A stretch of DNA of 64,000 nucleotides from Helicobacter fennelliae (GTDB lineage Bacteria; Campylobacterota; Campylobacteria; Campylobacterales; Helicobacteraceae): the NCBI RefSeq assembly GCF_900451005.1, contig NZ_UGIB01000001.1, positions 1,302,001 through 1,366,000 on the forward strand. The letters are read 5' to 3'. Below, in pieces: positions 1-8,621 of the stretch. Under the pieces are notes generated by a model, which searched no databases, was not told the origin of the DNA, and saw nothing but the letters and a program-made list of their open reading frames with translations. Position numbers and translations under genes: made by a program. Each line of letters opens with the position of its first letter. Position 1 is the first letter of the stretch.

Positions 1-978
1 AATCTTAGAATTTGCATACGCGCCATTATGCAAAAAGCTTATGATCTCACTCAAAGTCGCCGTAGCGCTTCCGACTTTACCTACGACCACAGCTGCTGCG
101 GCATTAGCAAAAGTTGTCGCCTTAAAAATATCAAGCCCGCTACTTAGCCCAAATGCAAGAGCAGCGATCACCGTATCACCCGCACCTGTTACATCATACA
201 CTTCTTGAGAAATCGTTGGAGATTTGATGAGCTTTTTTTTACTATCCAAAATAGCGATTCCATCTTCGCTTAAAGTTACTAAGCAAATCTCTAAATTGCA
301 CATTTTTTTGATTTTAAGCATAGCTTCTTTGAGGCTTTCATCATCTTTGATTTGGATTTGTGTGGCTTGCATTGCTTCTGTTTTGTTTGGGGTGAGCAGT
401 GTGGCGTTTTTGTATTTGGTATAATCACTTCCCTTTGGATCGACAAGGATAAATTTATTTTCGCTTCTTGCAAGGTTTATGATTTCTTTTGTCAAATCAT
501 CTCGCAAAACGCCCTTTGCATAATCAGACAATATAATCGCATCAAAAGTATTCATCTTGTATGAAAGCATCGAGAGAATCTCATTTTTGAGCTCATCATC
601 AATGTGGTTATTATCCTCCCTATCGACACGCAAAACTTGCTGATTTGCGACTAAGATTCTGCTTTTTTGGGTTGTCGGACGCTTTTTGATAGGCACAACA
701 AACCCAACATCAATACACAATCTATCAAGCTCGCTTATAAGCCATTTTCCCATATCATCATCACCGATGACTCCGCATATACTCACTTTTGCGCCAAGAC
801 AGCTTAGATTTGCAGCGACATTGCATGCACCGCCAAGTCGATTGCTCTCGTTTTTGATATTGACAACTTGCACAGGAGCTTCGGGTGATATGCGATCGCA
901 TTTTCCCCATACATAATGATCAACCATCAAATCTCCGATTACGAGAATCTTTGGTTGTTTGGTATTAAAATTAAACAT
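1..978 (-). CDS. hldE: Bifunctional heptose-7-phosphate kinase / heptose-1-phosphate adenylyltransferase, kinase part (partial)
   Basis: Makes the ADP-heptose precursor of the LPS core in the cytosol. The first domain phosphorylates D-glycero-beta-D-manno-heptose 7-phosphate at C1, and the second adds AMP. The window holds 326 codons and the frame is still open at base 1, so the nucleotidyltransferase domain lies outside. Read from 978, the protein starts MFNFNTKQPKILVIGDLMVD and continues with the family signature CDRISPEAPVQVV and then LGGACNVA, typical of the PfkB/ribokinase fold of RfaE. The ATG at 978 overlaps the end of hldD by 8 bp, which fits translational coupling in the order gmhB-hldD-hldE. 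The family assignment is firm; the second domain is assumed from the usual architecture. Confidence 0.93.
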   Translation of the reverse strand, partial: MFNFNTKQPKILVIGDLMVDHYVWGKCDRISPEAPVQVVNIKNESNRLGGACNVAANLSCLGAKVSICGVIGDDDMGKWLISELDRLCIDVGFVVPIKKRPTTQKSRILVANQQVLRVDREDNNHIDDELKNEILSMLSYKMNTFDAIILSDYAKGVLRDDLTKEIINLARSENKFILVDPKGSDYTKYKNATLLTPNKTEAMQATQIQIKDDESLKEAMLKIKKMCNLEICLVTLSEDGIAILDSKKKLIKSPTISQEVYDVTGAGDTVIAALAFGLSSGLDIFKATTFANAAAAVVVGKVGSATATLSEIISFLHNGAYANSKI

Positions 979-2023
979 CTGTGCTCCTTGAGTTATTTTC
1001 TTTATTTTGTGACTTGCTGTCGTGATTTATCTGGTGGCAAAACTCTTTATTAAAAATTGCTTTGATTTCAGGTATATAGGCTTTTATGCCTTTTTCGAGG
1101 CTAAATTGTGGTTTGTAGCCCAAATCACTTTGCGTAGAGGCAATATCAGCTTCTGTGTGCGTTTGAAAAAATTGATATGGATTTTTGATATATGAGACTT
1201 CAAAATCCCCAAGCTCTTGTTTGAGGATTGATACAATGTCATTATAGCTTCGCGACAAGCCATAGCCGACATTGTAGATTCCGCCTTTTGTAGCTTGCAT
1301 AGCAGCGACATTTGCAGCCACGACATCATCGATATAGACAAAATCCCTTTTTTGCTCGCCAAATTCAAACAACTTAATATGCTTATCTTTGAGGGCTTGA
1401 AGTCCTAATTGCAAAATCATCGAGGCGGTTTTGCCTTTGTAAAACTCTCTTTGCCCATATACATTAAAATACCGCAAGCCAACGATTGGCAGATTTTCAT
1501 TGCTCTCTAAAATCTTACGCACACTCATATCCATAGCAAGCTTTGAGAATCCATAAATATTCTCCGGCTCTTCCCCAAAACCTACTTTATTTGGTGCTTG
1601 CGTATTGCCATAAGTGCCAGCAGATGAGGCATAAATCATTCTGGCATTTTTTTTGAGCGTGATATGCAAAAGCTCCAAAAACGCGTGGTGGTTGGTTTGG
1701 ATCATTAGTTTTTGGTTTGTTGCTGTTGTGTCAGAAATCGCTGCTTGATGAAAGACATAATCAAAATGTATATTTTCTAGCACCTCCAAGCCATCATTTA
1801 TATCAAGTGCCAAAATATCGCCCTTAAAGCCGATAAGATTTTTGAAATGCCCTAGAGATGTGGGGTTTCCACTTGGAAAGTGTGTGCCATCTCGAAATTT
1901 ATCAAGCACGATTACATGTGTGTTTTTGTGGTTGTTTTGAAAGTAAAACGCAAGTGAGCTTCCGATAAATCCAGCACCACCTGTGATGAGAATTGTTTTT
2001 CCGTCTAAATGTAAATGACTCAT
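971..2023 (-). CDS. hldD: ADP-L-glycero-D-manno-heptose 6-epimerase
   Basis: Cytosolic NAD(P)-dependent epimerase (extended SDR family) that converts ADP-D,D-heptose to ADP-L,D-heptose for the LPS inner core. The 350-residue product has the N-terminal nucleotide loop GGAGFIGSS, the active-site YGFSK (YxxxK) motif near residue 162, and RYFNVYGQRE typical of the sugar-nucleotide epimerase group. It lies between gmhB (11 bp upstream) and hldE (overlapping), as in the ADP-heptose operon of H. pylori. The last 20 or so residues are polar and low-complexity, ending in an SQNKENNSRST-like tail. Identification is strong from motifs plus context. Confidence 0.95.
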   Translation of the reverse strand: MSHLHLDGKTILITGGAGFIGSSLAFYFQNNHKNTHVIVLDKFRDGTHFPSGNPTSLGHFKNLIGFKGDILALDINDGLEVLENIHFDYVFHQAAISDTTATNQKLMIQTNHHAFLELLHITLKKNARMIYASSAGTYGNTQAPNKVGFGEEPENIYGFSKLAMDMSVRKILESNENLPIVGLRYFNVYGQREFYKGKTASMILQLGLQALKDKHIKLFEFGEQKRDFVYIDDVVAANVAAMQATKGGIYNVGYGLSRSYNDIVSILKQELGDFEVSYIKNPYQFFQTHTEADIASTQSDLGYKPQFSLEKGIKAYIPEIKAIFNKEFCHQINHDSKSQNKENNSRSTDV

Positions 2024-2034
2024 GTCTATCCTTT

Positions 2035-2571
2035 TTAAGTTGTTAAAATCCTCTCCATAACTTCGCGCACTTCGCTAATCTGCGTAACAATATGCAAATG
2101 ATCTAGCCCTTGTATCGTGCTTCCTGCTTGTTTGCCTACAAGGATTTTGTGCTTGATTCCGGCATTTTGCCCAGCTTGCACATCGCTTATTTTATCGCCT
2201 ATAATAAAACATTGGCTTAAATCAAGATGATAATCTTTTTTGGCTTGCTCTATCATACTGATTTTTGGCTTACGACATTGGCAGTCAGATTCTGGGTGGT
2301 GCGGACAAAAATAAATACTATCAAATCCAAATTTGAGGGTTTTTTTGAGCTCTTGTTGCATATATGAGGTGATAGATTTAAAATCCTCAATACTATAATA
2401 CCCCCTGCCGATGCCACTTTGGTTGGTTACAATGATGAGCAAAAATCCTTTTTGTTTGCAATATTGCAATAGCTCAAAAATCCCCGCGACAAATTCGAAA
2501 TCCTTTTGCTGATACACATAGCCAAAGTCCTTATTGACAACACCATCTCTATCAAAAAAAACAGCCTTCAT
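2035..2571 (-). CDS. gmhB: D-glycero-beta-D-manno-heptose 1,7-bisphosphate 7-phosphatase
   Basis: HAD-superfamily phosphatase of ADP-heptose synthesis that removes the 7-phosphate before HldE adds AMP. Visible motifs are FFDRDGVVN (nucleophile Asp, motif I), IVTNQSGIGRG (motif II), and IIGDKISDVQAG (motif IV). A Cys/His set, CPHHPESDCQCRKP, matches the GmhB zinc loop. The frame is open further upstream, to 2634. I chose the Met at 2571 because the HAD motif follows at once and a GGAG sits about 12 bp upstream, giving 178 residues, normal for the family. It is the first gene of the three-gene heptose cluster here; gmhA is not in the window. Confidence 0.93.
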   Translation of the reverse strand: MKAVFFDRDGVVNKDFGYVYQQKDFEFVAGIFELLQYCKQKGFLLIIVTNQSGIGRGYYSIEDFKSITSYMQQELKKTLKFGFDSIYFCPHHPESDCQCRKPKISMIEQAKKDYHLDLSQCFIIGDKISDVQAGQNAGIKHKILVGKQAGSTIQGLDHLHIVTQISEVREVMERILTT

Positions 2572-2750
2572 TGATGATTGATACTCCATTTTGGTAGAGA
2601 TTTTAATTGTAAGCATCTCTTGATAAAAATTCAATGTAGAATTCTAACCTAAAATACTGCAAATACATTGAAAATTTTAAAATTTGAGAATAATTTTTTG
2701 CTATTGTGGTTTTGTCATTTTTAAGTATTAGCGCGGTAATTCAAAAAAGA

Positions 2751-2980
2751 GTCGCTATTGCGAGCAAGGTTTGCCTGCGTGGCAATCCAGAATCTACTTT
2801 GCCTCTTTTTGTCATTGCGGTATTTGCAAACTTTACATTTTTGGATTCTGCATTTTTTACTTAATGTATTTTCTGGATTCTTCGGCAAGCCTTAGAATGA
2901 CGAAAGGTTGTTTTGTAGTGAAGTGGCACGAAGTAGATTCTATGGATTGCCACGCAGTTTTACAACTGCTCGCAATGACG
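2751..2980. repeat. Intergenic REP/MITE-like palindromic repeat cluster A
   Basis: Most of the 400-bp gap between gmhB and the lipoprotein gene is repeat. The left end reads gtcgctattgcgagcaagg then cgtggcaatcc. The right end is the reverse pattern: ggattgccacg near 2943, closing with ctcgcaatgacg at about 2980. A second motif, ggattcttcgg followed by agaatgacg, lies near 2878-2899. Related copies occur at 13538, 24001, 28585 and 59634. I see no gene here; the open frame across it on the + strand is built from the repeat. Confidence 0.8.
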
Positions 2981-3040
2981 ATTTATTTTTGGCTGTCGCT
3001 TAAGAATGAAAACTCTCATTGTGAAATCTATTTTACAAAT

Positions 3041-3661
3041 TTACAAATACCGCACGGCTTTTTTGAATATTTTTTTCCAATACGAGTTTGAAAGATTGGC
3101 GATTTTTGCCCCACCTTTTGTGGATAAATGCATAAAATCCCCATTTTCTAAATAAATACCGACATGATAGTCATGCTCGCCACGACCTGTTTTGAAAAAC
3201 AATAAATCCCCTGCCATGAGCTTTGATGTGGAGGTGTGCTTTCCACCGATTGTTTTGCCTTTATCCATTTGGGTGATTGTCGTGCGCGGAAGCGAGAGAT
3301 TAAAACTCTCATTAAAAACGCTCATCACAAATCCGCTACAATCAGCTCCTTTTTTGGTCGTGCCGCCTGATACATAAGGGGTGTGCTGCCATTTTGTTTG
3401 CTGTGTGAGTAGGATTTGTAGGGTTTTGTCGTTGGAGTAATGCTTTGTAGGGCTTTGTTTTGAGGTGTTTGATGATTTTAGAGATTGTGATGTGGTAGAT
3501 TTTGAGGTGGATTCTGATTTGGAATTAGTGTGCGTGCTTGTGTGGGGGTTAGCGTTTGTGTATGAGGCAAGCCTTGCTTCTTTGTTGAAGTTTTGGATAA
3601 AGCAACCTCCAAGCGCAAATCCAATGACTACAAGCATACAAAGATGATAATAATGTTTCAT
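3041..3661 (-). CDS. NlpC/P60-family lipoprotein, probable peptidoglycan endopeptidase
   Basis: Predicted cell-wall hydrolase cutting peptide crosslinks, anchored by lipid. The 206-residue product starts with a signal peptide and lipobox LGGC at about residues 17-20. A Ser/Thr/Lys-rich linker follows to about residue 75, then the NlpC/P60 domain. The catalytic set is visible: Cys in GADCSGF, His in YHVGIY, and a third polar residue in FMHLST. This resembles E. coli Spr/MepS and NlpC. A good ribosome site (AAGGACAAGCA) precedes the ATG. It stands alone, between a repeat cluster and the FlhB-like gene. The exact bond cut is not shown by sequence. Confidence 0.88.
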   Translation of the reverse strand: MKHYYHLCMLVVIGFALGGCFIQNFNKEARLASYTNANPHTSTHTNSKSESTSKSTTSQSLKSSNTSKQSPTKHYSNDKTLQILLTQQTKWQHTPYVSGGTTKKGADCSGFVMSVFNESFNLSLPRTTITQMDKGKTIGGKHTSTSKLMAGDLLFFKTGRGEHDYHVGIYLENGDFMHLSTKGGAKIANLSNSYWKKIFKKAVRYL

Positions 3662-3690
3662 TGCTTGTCCTTTTATCTTTTTGTCATTCT

Positions 3691-3963
3691 TTATAGGCTT
3701 AATTGCTCGTTTTTCTCAAGGCGATTGAGCCATACAAACACTTCAACCACTGCTTCATAGAGCTCAACTGGAATCTGATCATTTATCTCTACATTGATAA
3801 GCATATCTACTAATTGCGCATTCACAAACAATGGAATGTCTAAATCCTTTGCCTTTTGGATAATCTTTTGTGCTATTGCGCCTTTGCCACTTGCTATGAC
3901 TTCTGGAGCTTTGTTTGTAGCGGGGTCATACGCGAGTGCGACAGCTTTTTTTGTCTGATTCAT
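3691..3963 (-). CDS. Solo FlhB C-terminal-domain protein (FlhB2/FlhX-like)
   Basis: A 90-residue protein corresponding only to the cytoplasmic C-terminal domain of the flagellar export switch FlhB. It starts with KKAVALAYDPATNKAPEVIASGKGAIAQKI and goes on to IPLFVNAQLVDMLINVEINDQIPVELYEAVVEVFVWL, the pattern of FlhB_C/YscU_C after the cleavage site. The NPTH autocleavage motif of full FlhB is not present; DPATNKAP occupies the equivalent place. H. pylori has an equivalent (HP1575, flhB2) next to riboflavin synthase, as here. The role is thought to overlap with FlhB in substrate switching, but this is inference from the family. Confidence 0.85.
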   Translation of the reverse strand: MNQTKKAVALAYDPATNKAPEVIASGKGAIAQKIIQKAKDLDIPLFVNAQLVDMLINVEINDQIPVELYEAVVEVFVWLNRLEKNEQLSL

Positions 3964-4015
3964 TTTGTGCCTCTTTGATTTTTGCGCTATTTATAGTTTC
4001 TTATGCTTTTATGCC

Positions 4016-4666
4016 TTAATAACGCATAAGAATCTCATCAATCTCACTCCATTTAGCTATGTTTGTGGTGCTATGTGGCACATTTGGATTGGCTTGTAGT
4101 GATTCTTTTTTGCTAAGTATATGCGCTACGCTTCGGACGATCATATCTGTTTCGATATTGACTCGGCGACCGATTGTGTAAGTGTGAAAAAGCGTGTGAT
4201 TAAAAGTGTGGGGAATAATCGTTAAAAAAAAGCTCTCATCTCTAACATCAGAGATTGTTAGGCTTACGCCATCGATTGTGATTGAGCCTTGCGGAATGGC
4301 AAGTAAAAGCGTCTGTTTTGGGGCTAGGATTTCAAAGTGGATTTGGTTGACGTGCTTTTTGATTGATTTTATCGTGCCGATTGCATCGATATGCCCTTGC
4401 ACAAAATGCCCATCAAGCCTAGAATTTGCAAGCAATGCCGGCTCTATATGCACCATACCTTGATAATTTTCAATCGCGACTTTTTGGCTTGAATGCTTTG
4501 ATATTTCAAGGCAAAACCCTTGAGAATCTAGCGCGATAACCGTTAAGCACATTCCATTTACTGCGATACTGTCGCCTATCTCTGGCGTATAAGAGCAATC
4601 AAGCGAGAGGATATTATTTTGCAATGCCCTCACTTTAGCTATTTCTCGAATTAATCCGCTAAACAT
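4016..4666 (-). CDS. ribE: Riboflavin synthase, alpha chain
   Basis: Dismutates two 6,7-dimethyl-8-ribityllumazine molecules to riboflavin plus a pyrimidine. The 216-residue product has the expected two lumazine-binding repeats: it starts MFSGLIREIAKV with VNGMCLTV in repeat one, and GHFVQGHIDAIG and ITIDGVSLTISDV in repeat two. Length matches the family. It is transcribed away from tatD, with about 218 bp of AT-rich sequence between. The gene is called ribC or ribE in different species. The supply of FMN is relevant to the two flavin monooxygenases at 34857-38300, but no physical link is seen. Confidence 0.95.
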   Translation of the reverse strand: MFSGLIREIAKVRALQNNILSLDCSYTPEIGDSIAVNGMCLTVIALDSQGFCLEISKHSSQKVAIENYQGMVHIEPALLANSRLDGHFVQGHIDAIGTIKSIKKHVNQIHFEILAPKQTLLLAIPQGSITIDGVSLTISDVRDESFFLTIIPHTFNHTLFHTYTIGRRVNIETDMIVRSVAHILSKKESLQANPNVPHSTTNIAKWSEIDEILMRY

Positions 4667-4884
4667 TGAATCCTAACCTTAAATCCTAACTTTTGATAAA
4701 GAATAATTTTATATAATGCGATTGTAGCTTGATGCCTTAAACTTGTAATTTTAACATAAAAAATTATCTCTATAAGGAAAATCAAAACATTTGAGAGAAA
4801 TCAAATAGAGGAATCGAAAAGCCCTAAAATCTAAAAACAAAAAATAAAAATCGCAAGAAGTGCCAATGACATAGAGGACATAGA

Positions 4885-5682
4885 ATGAAAAACACACCAA
4901 ATCACACAAGAGACATAACTTTTATTGATACGCATTGCCATTTAGATGATGAGCGATATATTCATGATTTAGATTTTGTGATAGATAATGCGCGAAGTTT
5001 GGGCGTAGCGCAAATAATCATTCCTGCGGCAAATCCCGATACACTAGAGCGTGCTAAAAATATCGCAAACAAATATGAAAACATTTATTTTGCGTGCGGA
5101 ATCCACCCTTGCGATATTGACAATGACAAAGATTATTTGCAATTTATCGATGACAAAAAATGTGTCGCCATAGGTGAGTGTGGGCTTGATTATTATCATT
5201 TGGCGCATTTAGATTCTGCCAAAAAAGAGCAGCAAAAACAGCGACAAAAAGAATCATTTATCACACAAATCAAGCTCTCCATAAAGCACAACCTTCCACT
5301 GATAGTGCATATCCGCGAAGCAAGCAATGATGCGTATGAGATTTTGAGTGAGTTTAAAGAGGCTAGGGGAGTGTTGCATTGTTATAATGCTGATAGAATC
5401 TTGCTTCAATTAAGCGATAGATTCTGCTATGGAATCGGCGGTGTAGCGACATTTAAAAACGCAAGGCGATTACTTGAAGCACTGCCTTTGATCCCAAAAG
5501 ATAGAATCGTGCTTGAGACAGACGCGCCATATCTCACGCCTCACCCGCATAGAGGCGAGCGCAATACACCTGAATTTATCCCGCTTATCGCGCAAAGAGT
5601 CGCGGAGATTTTGGAGGTGGATATTCAAGATTTTGCGGATTGTGCGACACGAAATGCAAAAAATTTGTTTGCTTTAAGTTAG
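4885..5682 (+). CDS. TatD-family metal-dependent hydrolase (DNase-like)
   Basis: A 265-residue TIM-barrel hydrolase of the TatD/YcfH family, using divalent metals. Visible metal and active-site motifs in order: DTHCHLDD (HxH), GECGLDYY (Glu), LPLIVHIREA (His), GVLHCYN (His), and ETDAPYLTPHPHRG (Asp). Members have 3'-5' exonuclease or DNase activity and a suggested repair role; the true substrate here is not known. The ATG follows GAGGACATAGA. It begins a rightward run; the mltD promoter and gene follow directly. Confidence 0.92.
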   Translation: MKNTPNHTRDITFIDTHCHLDDERYIHDLDFVIDNARSLGVAQIIIPAANPDTLERAKNIANKYENIYFACGIHPCDIDNDKDYLQFIDDKKCVAIGECGLDYYHLAHLDSAKKEQQKQRQKESFITQIKLSIKHNLPLIVHIREASNDAYEILSEFKEARGVLHCYNADRILLQLSDRFCYGIGGVATFKNARRLLEALPLIPKDRIVLETDAPYLTPHPHRGERNTPEFIPLIAQRVAEILEVDIQDFADCATRNAKNLFALS

Positions 5683-5689
5683 GATTGAG

Positions 5690-5695
5690 TATAAT
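5690..5695 (+). promoter_or_regulatory. Probable -10 box for mltD
   Basis: TATAAT sits directly after the tatD stop and 27 bp before the mltD TTG start. The upstream -35 region is not conserved, which is normal for sigma-70 promoters in Campylobacterota. Confidence 0.6.
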
Positions 5696-5722
5696 CTAAC
5701 CTTTTATTTCAAGGGGGCATAT

Positions 5723-6823
5723 TTGAAACAAAAAATATTTCTTTTGACAAGCCTTATATTTTTAAGCACTGCTCGGGCAGATTCTGGCGGATTTAATATC
5801 GATAATTTTAATGTCTCAACACTGCATTCTTTTGGCATTGGTGTGGAGTTTTTGCCAAAGCTTAAGACAAGCACGATTTTGTATGCTGATAATACAAACA
5901 CAAGGTGGGCGTATTTTGTCAATCAATTTGACTCAAGTTATGAATTTATCCCTATCATCAGATCAATGATCGCTCAAGCTGGAATCCCGCAAGAATTTTT
6001 ATTTTTGGCAATGGTAGAATCTGGATTCTCCGCTCGCGCATATAGCAAGAAAAAAGCTGTGGGTATTTGGCAGTTGATGCCATTTACTGCTAAGGATTTG
6101 GGCTTGCAGATTAATGATTATATCGATGAGCGCAGAGATCCCATCAGAAGCACGCAAGCAGCGATAAAATATCTACAATATCTCTATAACTCCACAGGCG
6201 AATGGTATCTTGCTGCTATGGCGTATAATTGCGGCTTGGGGCGATTGCAAAAAGCCATAGCAAAGGCTGGAAGTAGCGATCTTGAAGTCTTGCTTGATGA
6301 GGAGAAAAAATATTTGCCTTCTGAGACACGCCAATATATCCGCTCAATTTTGAGTATGTCATTGGCGTTTAATGATGTGCGTAAGCTTCAGGGTGTAGAT
6401 AGAGAATATCTGCTAAATCGCGGGGCTATGGATACGCTTGTCGAAGTGCCTATCCGTGGCGGAACGCTTCTGGCAAATATCGCTGTGGGGGCTGGAATGA
6501 GCCTAGAAGATCTCAAAAAATACAATCGCCATATCATTTATAATTTTCTTCCGCCAAATGCTCGCGAATACGCGGTGTATATTCCTTATGAAAGGCTTGC
6601 GTATTTTAAGCAAAACTTTGATGCAAATGTGATTCCAAAGTCTGTTTTTGTGCTTCACACTGTCAAAAAAGGAGAATCTCTAGCCTCTATCGCCAAGCAT
6701 TATAAAATCACCATTCAAGAGATAAAGCTCACTAATAGCCTCCATAAACCGCTTATTTTTGCAAATCAAAAATTAGTCATTCCAATTATCCGAAAAGATT
6801 CGCAAAAATTAGCACAGAAATGA
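5723..6823 (+). CDS. mltD: Membrane-bound lytic murein transglycosylase D (SLT plus LysM)
   Basis: Cleaves the glycan strand of peptidoglycan, forming 1,6-anhydro ends, in the periplasm. The 366-residue product has a signal peptide (about residues 1-19, cut near ARA-DSG), an SLT domain with the catalytic Glu in MVESGFSARAYS followed by AVGIWQLMPFTA and AMAYNCGLG, and one C-terminal LysM domain from about residue 310 (HTVKKGESLASIAKHY to ANQKLVIPI). No lipobox Cys is seen. Translation starts at TTG 5723 with a strong AAGGGGG site 6 bp upstream. It matches the H. pylori gene formerly named dniR and precedes rlpA, another glycan-cutting enzyme. Confidence 0.93.
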   Translation: MKQKIFLLTSLIFLSTARADSGGFNIDNFNVSTLHSFGIGVEFLPKLKTSTILYADNTNTRWAYFVNQFDSSYEFIPIIRSMIAQAGIPQEFLFLAMVESGFSARAYSKKKAVGIWQLMPFTAKDLGLQINDYIDERRDPIRSTQAAIKYLQYLYNSTGEWYLAAMAYNCGLGRLQKAIAKAGSSDLEVLLDEEKKYLPSETRQYIRSILSMSLAFNDVRKLQGVDREYLLNRGAMDTLVEVPIRGGTLLANIAVGAGMSLEDLKKYNRHIIYNFLPPNAREYAVYIPYERLAYFKQNFDANVIPKSVFVLHTVKKGESLASIAKHYKITIQEIKLTNSLHKPLIFANQKLVIPIIRKDSQKLAQK

Positions 6824-7058
6824 TGTGGGGCAATATGAGGCAATGTAAGTTAAATGTTAGAGAATCCAAATGAGCGTAGAATCTAAAAGCAACAATCTTA
6901 AAAGTAGAATCAAAGGGCAAAGTCAAAGACACAGAATCTAAAACATAAAACAGAATCTAAAGGCACGAAATACAAAATGAGGGCAAAATAAGGACAAACA
7001 ACAAAACAAATATAAAAAATACAAAAAGGCGCAAAATAAAAAGGTGTAAGGCATAGCG

Positions 7059-8033
7059 ATGAGATATTTAAAACTTTTTTCTGTATGTATTTTGGGGATT
7101 GTTTTTGCAAGCTGTGCGAATGAAAGCGTGTATCGTGGCGGTATTGGGGCGTTTAGTGATTATGATTCGCTCAATTTGTATCGCTCTGTTGGCAAAGCTC
7201 AAGGCTATCAGCCTCAATCTTTTAGCGGAGATGTGTTTGAGAGTCGCGATATATTTGACAATATAGGCAAAAATTTTGGTGCGAGCAATGCGCCTATTGA
7301 TTCTTTTAGTGGTGGAAGTGCATCTTTGATGGCGGGAATGAGGGATTCTGAAGCGATACAGCGAGCGACTATGAAGCCTTATCAAATCGCTGGCAAGTGG
7401 TATTATCCTACGAGGGTAAATGTCGGCGAAACATTTGATGGGATCGCAAGCTGGTATGGTCCAAACTTTCACTCCAAAGCTACTTCAAATGGCGAAACTT
7501 ACAATATGCACGCTCACACTGCCGCAAGCAAAACACTTCCTATGAATACGATTGTCAAAGTGCTTAATAAAGAAAATGGCAAAACCACTATCGTGCGTAT
7601 CAATGATAGGGGTCCATTTGTCGAGGGGCGCATTATTGATCTCTCAAATGTCGCTGCAAAAGATATTGATATGGTCGGAAATGGCACTGCAAAGGTAAGA
7701 ATCGAGGTAATCGGCTTTGGTGGCGTTGTCGATAAAAACTATCAAAACTCACTGCAAATCTCTTCAGAAGAAATCCAAGATGAGTTTGAGGTTGGCGAGA
7801 GCAAAGAGAGCGTTCAAGGCGGTGTATTTTCGCTTCAAGTTGGGGTATTCCGACAAAAAAGTGGTGCAGAATCTACAAAACAAACATACCAATCGCGTGC
7901 TAAAGGGTATAATATTTTTATTAAAGAAGAAGATGGCTTGTATAGGGTATTTGTGCAAGGATTCAAAAGTGAAGATGAAGCGCAAGACTTTGCGAAATCA
8001 AATGCCCTCACTCCAATTATAATCAGAGAATAA
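7059..8033 (+). CDS. rlpA: RlpA-family septal ring lytic transglycosylase / lipoprotein with SPOR domain
   Basis: Periplasmic lipoprotein that binds denuded septal glycan and, in some species, cleaves it. The 324-residue product has a lipobox FASC at about residues 17-20 and a long linker. The double-psi beta-barrel runs about residues 130-220, with GIASWYGPNFHSKATSNGE and the catalytic Asp segment VRINDRGPFVEGR. A C-terminal SPOR domain starts at about residue 250 (FSLQVGVFRQKSGAE). It follows mltD after a 235-bp purine-rich gap with no visible gene, and ends 12 bp before hisB. Order is the same as in H. pylori apart from hisB. Confidence 0.93.
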   Translation: MRYLKLFSVCILGIVFASCANESVYRGGIGAFSDYDSLNLYRSVGKAQGYQPQSFSGDVFESRDIFDNIGKNFGASNAPIDSFSGGSASLMAGMRDSEAIQRATMKPYQIAGKWYYPTRVNVGETFDGIASWYGPNFHSKATSNGETYNMHAHTAASKTLPMNTIVKVLNKENGKTTIVRINDRGPFVEGRIIDLSNVAAKDIDMVGNGTAKVRIEVIGFGGVVDKNYQNSLQISSEEIQDEFEVGESKESVQGGVFSLQVGVFRQKSGAESTKQTYQSRAKGYNIFIKEEDGLYRVFVQGFKSEDEAQDFAKSNALTPIIIRE

Positions 8034-8045
8034 AGGATACTAAAT

Positions 8046-8621
8046 ATGAAAGAATTGCAACGAAATACAAAAGAAACGCAAATCACTGCGAGCTTAGAAA
8101 TTTATGGCAGTGGCAAAAATGACATCACAACGGGCATAGGGTTTTTTACCCATATGCTTGAGGCTTTTAGTAAGCACGCGCTTTTTGATCTTCATCTTGT
8201 ATGCAATGGCGATTTGGAAGTGGATTATCATCATAGCGTGGAGGATTGTGGGATTGTGATAGGCTCACTACTGAAGCAAAGTATTTATCCTATTGAGGGG
8301 ATTGAGCGATTTGGCAATGGCGCAGTTGTCATGGACGAGGCGTGCGTGGAATGCGATATTGATGTGAGTAATCGAGCGTTTTTGGTGTTTGATATGGGGG
8401 ATTTTGGAGGGAAAATAGGTAATTTTGATGTGGAGCTTGTGGAGGAGTGGTTTCGAGCGGTGTGCTTTAATGCGAATTTGAGCGTGCATGTTTATGCCAA
8501 ACGAGGCAAAAATCTACATCATCTCACAGAAGCAGCATTCAAAGCCTTTGGACTTGCATTGCGAAGGGCATTGACAAAAAATCCACGCGTTTTGATTCCA
8601 AGCACAAAGGGTTGTTTATGA
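8046..8621 (+). CDS. hisB: Imidazoleglycerol-phosphate dehydratase
   Basis: Sixth step of histidine synthesis: imidazole-glycerol phosphate to imidazole-acetol phosphate. The 191-residue single-function form has the two metal-binding signatures, EVDYHHSVEDCGI and KNLHHLTEAAFKA, and GIGFFTHMLEAFSKH near the N-terminus. No other his gene is in the window. It sits within an envelope-biogenesis run and overlaps the kdsC start as ATGA, so it appears to be co-transcribed with unrelated genes. H. pylori lacks histidine synthesis and has no gene here, so this is a lineage difference in an otherwise shared block. Confidence 0.95.
   Translation: MKELQRNTKETQITASLEIYGSGKNDITTGIGFFTHMLEAFSKHALFDLHLVCNGDLEVDYHHSVEDCGIVIGSLLKQSIYPIEGIERFGNGAVVMDEACVECDIDVSNRAFLVFDMGDFGGKIGNFDVELVEEWFRAVCFNANLSVHVYAKRGKNLHHLTEAAFKAFGLALRRALTKNPRVLIPSTKGCL

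Noticed and set aside
2740-2990. Possible CRISPR array in the repeat-rich gaps
   Set aside because: Repeat units are inverted and unequal, with no regular spacers, and no cas genes lie in the window.
2771-3091. 106-codon open frame on the + strand
   Set aside because: It is made of the REP-like repeat and then runs antisense into the lipoprotein gene. No ribosome site.
3465-3647. 60-codon open frame on the + strand, Asp/Val/Leu-rich
   Set aside because: Antisense shadow of the Ser/Thr-rich linker of the NlpC/P60 lipoprotein.
4667-4884. FMN or other riboswitch before ribE
   Set aside because: No conserved aptamer segments are seen. Only a possible TATAAT on the + strand at 4712-4717.
6824-7058. 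Possible small RNA or gene in the mltD-rlpA gap
   Set aside because: Purine-rich low-complexity sequence with AGAATCT words, no stable hairpin, and no open frame of good quality.
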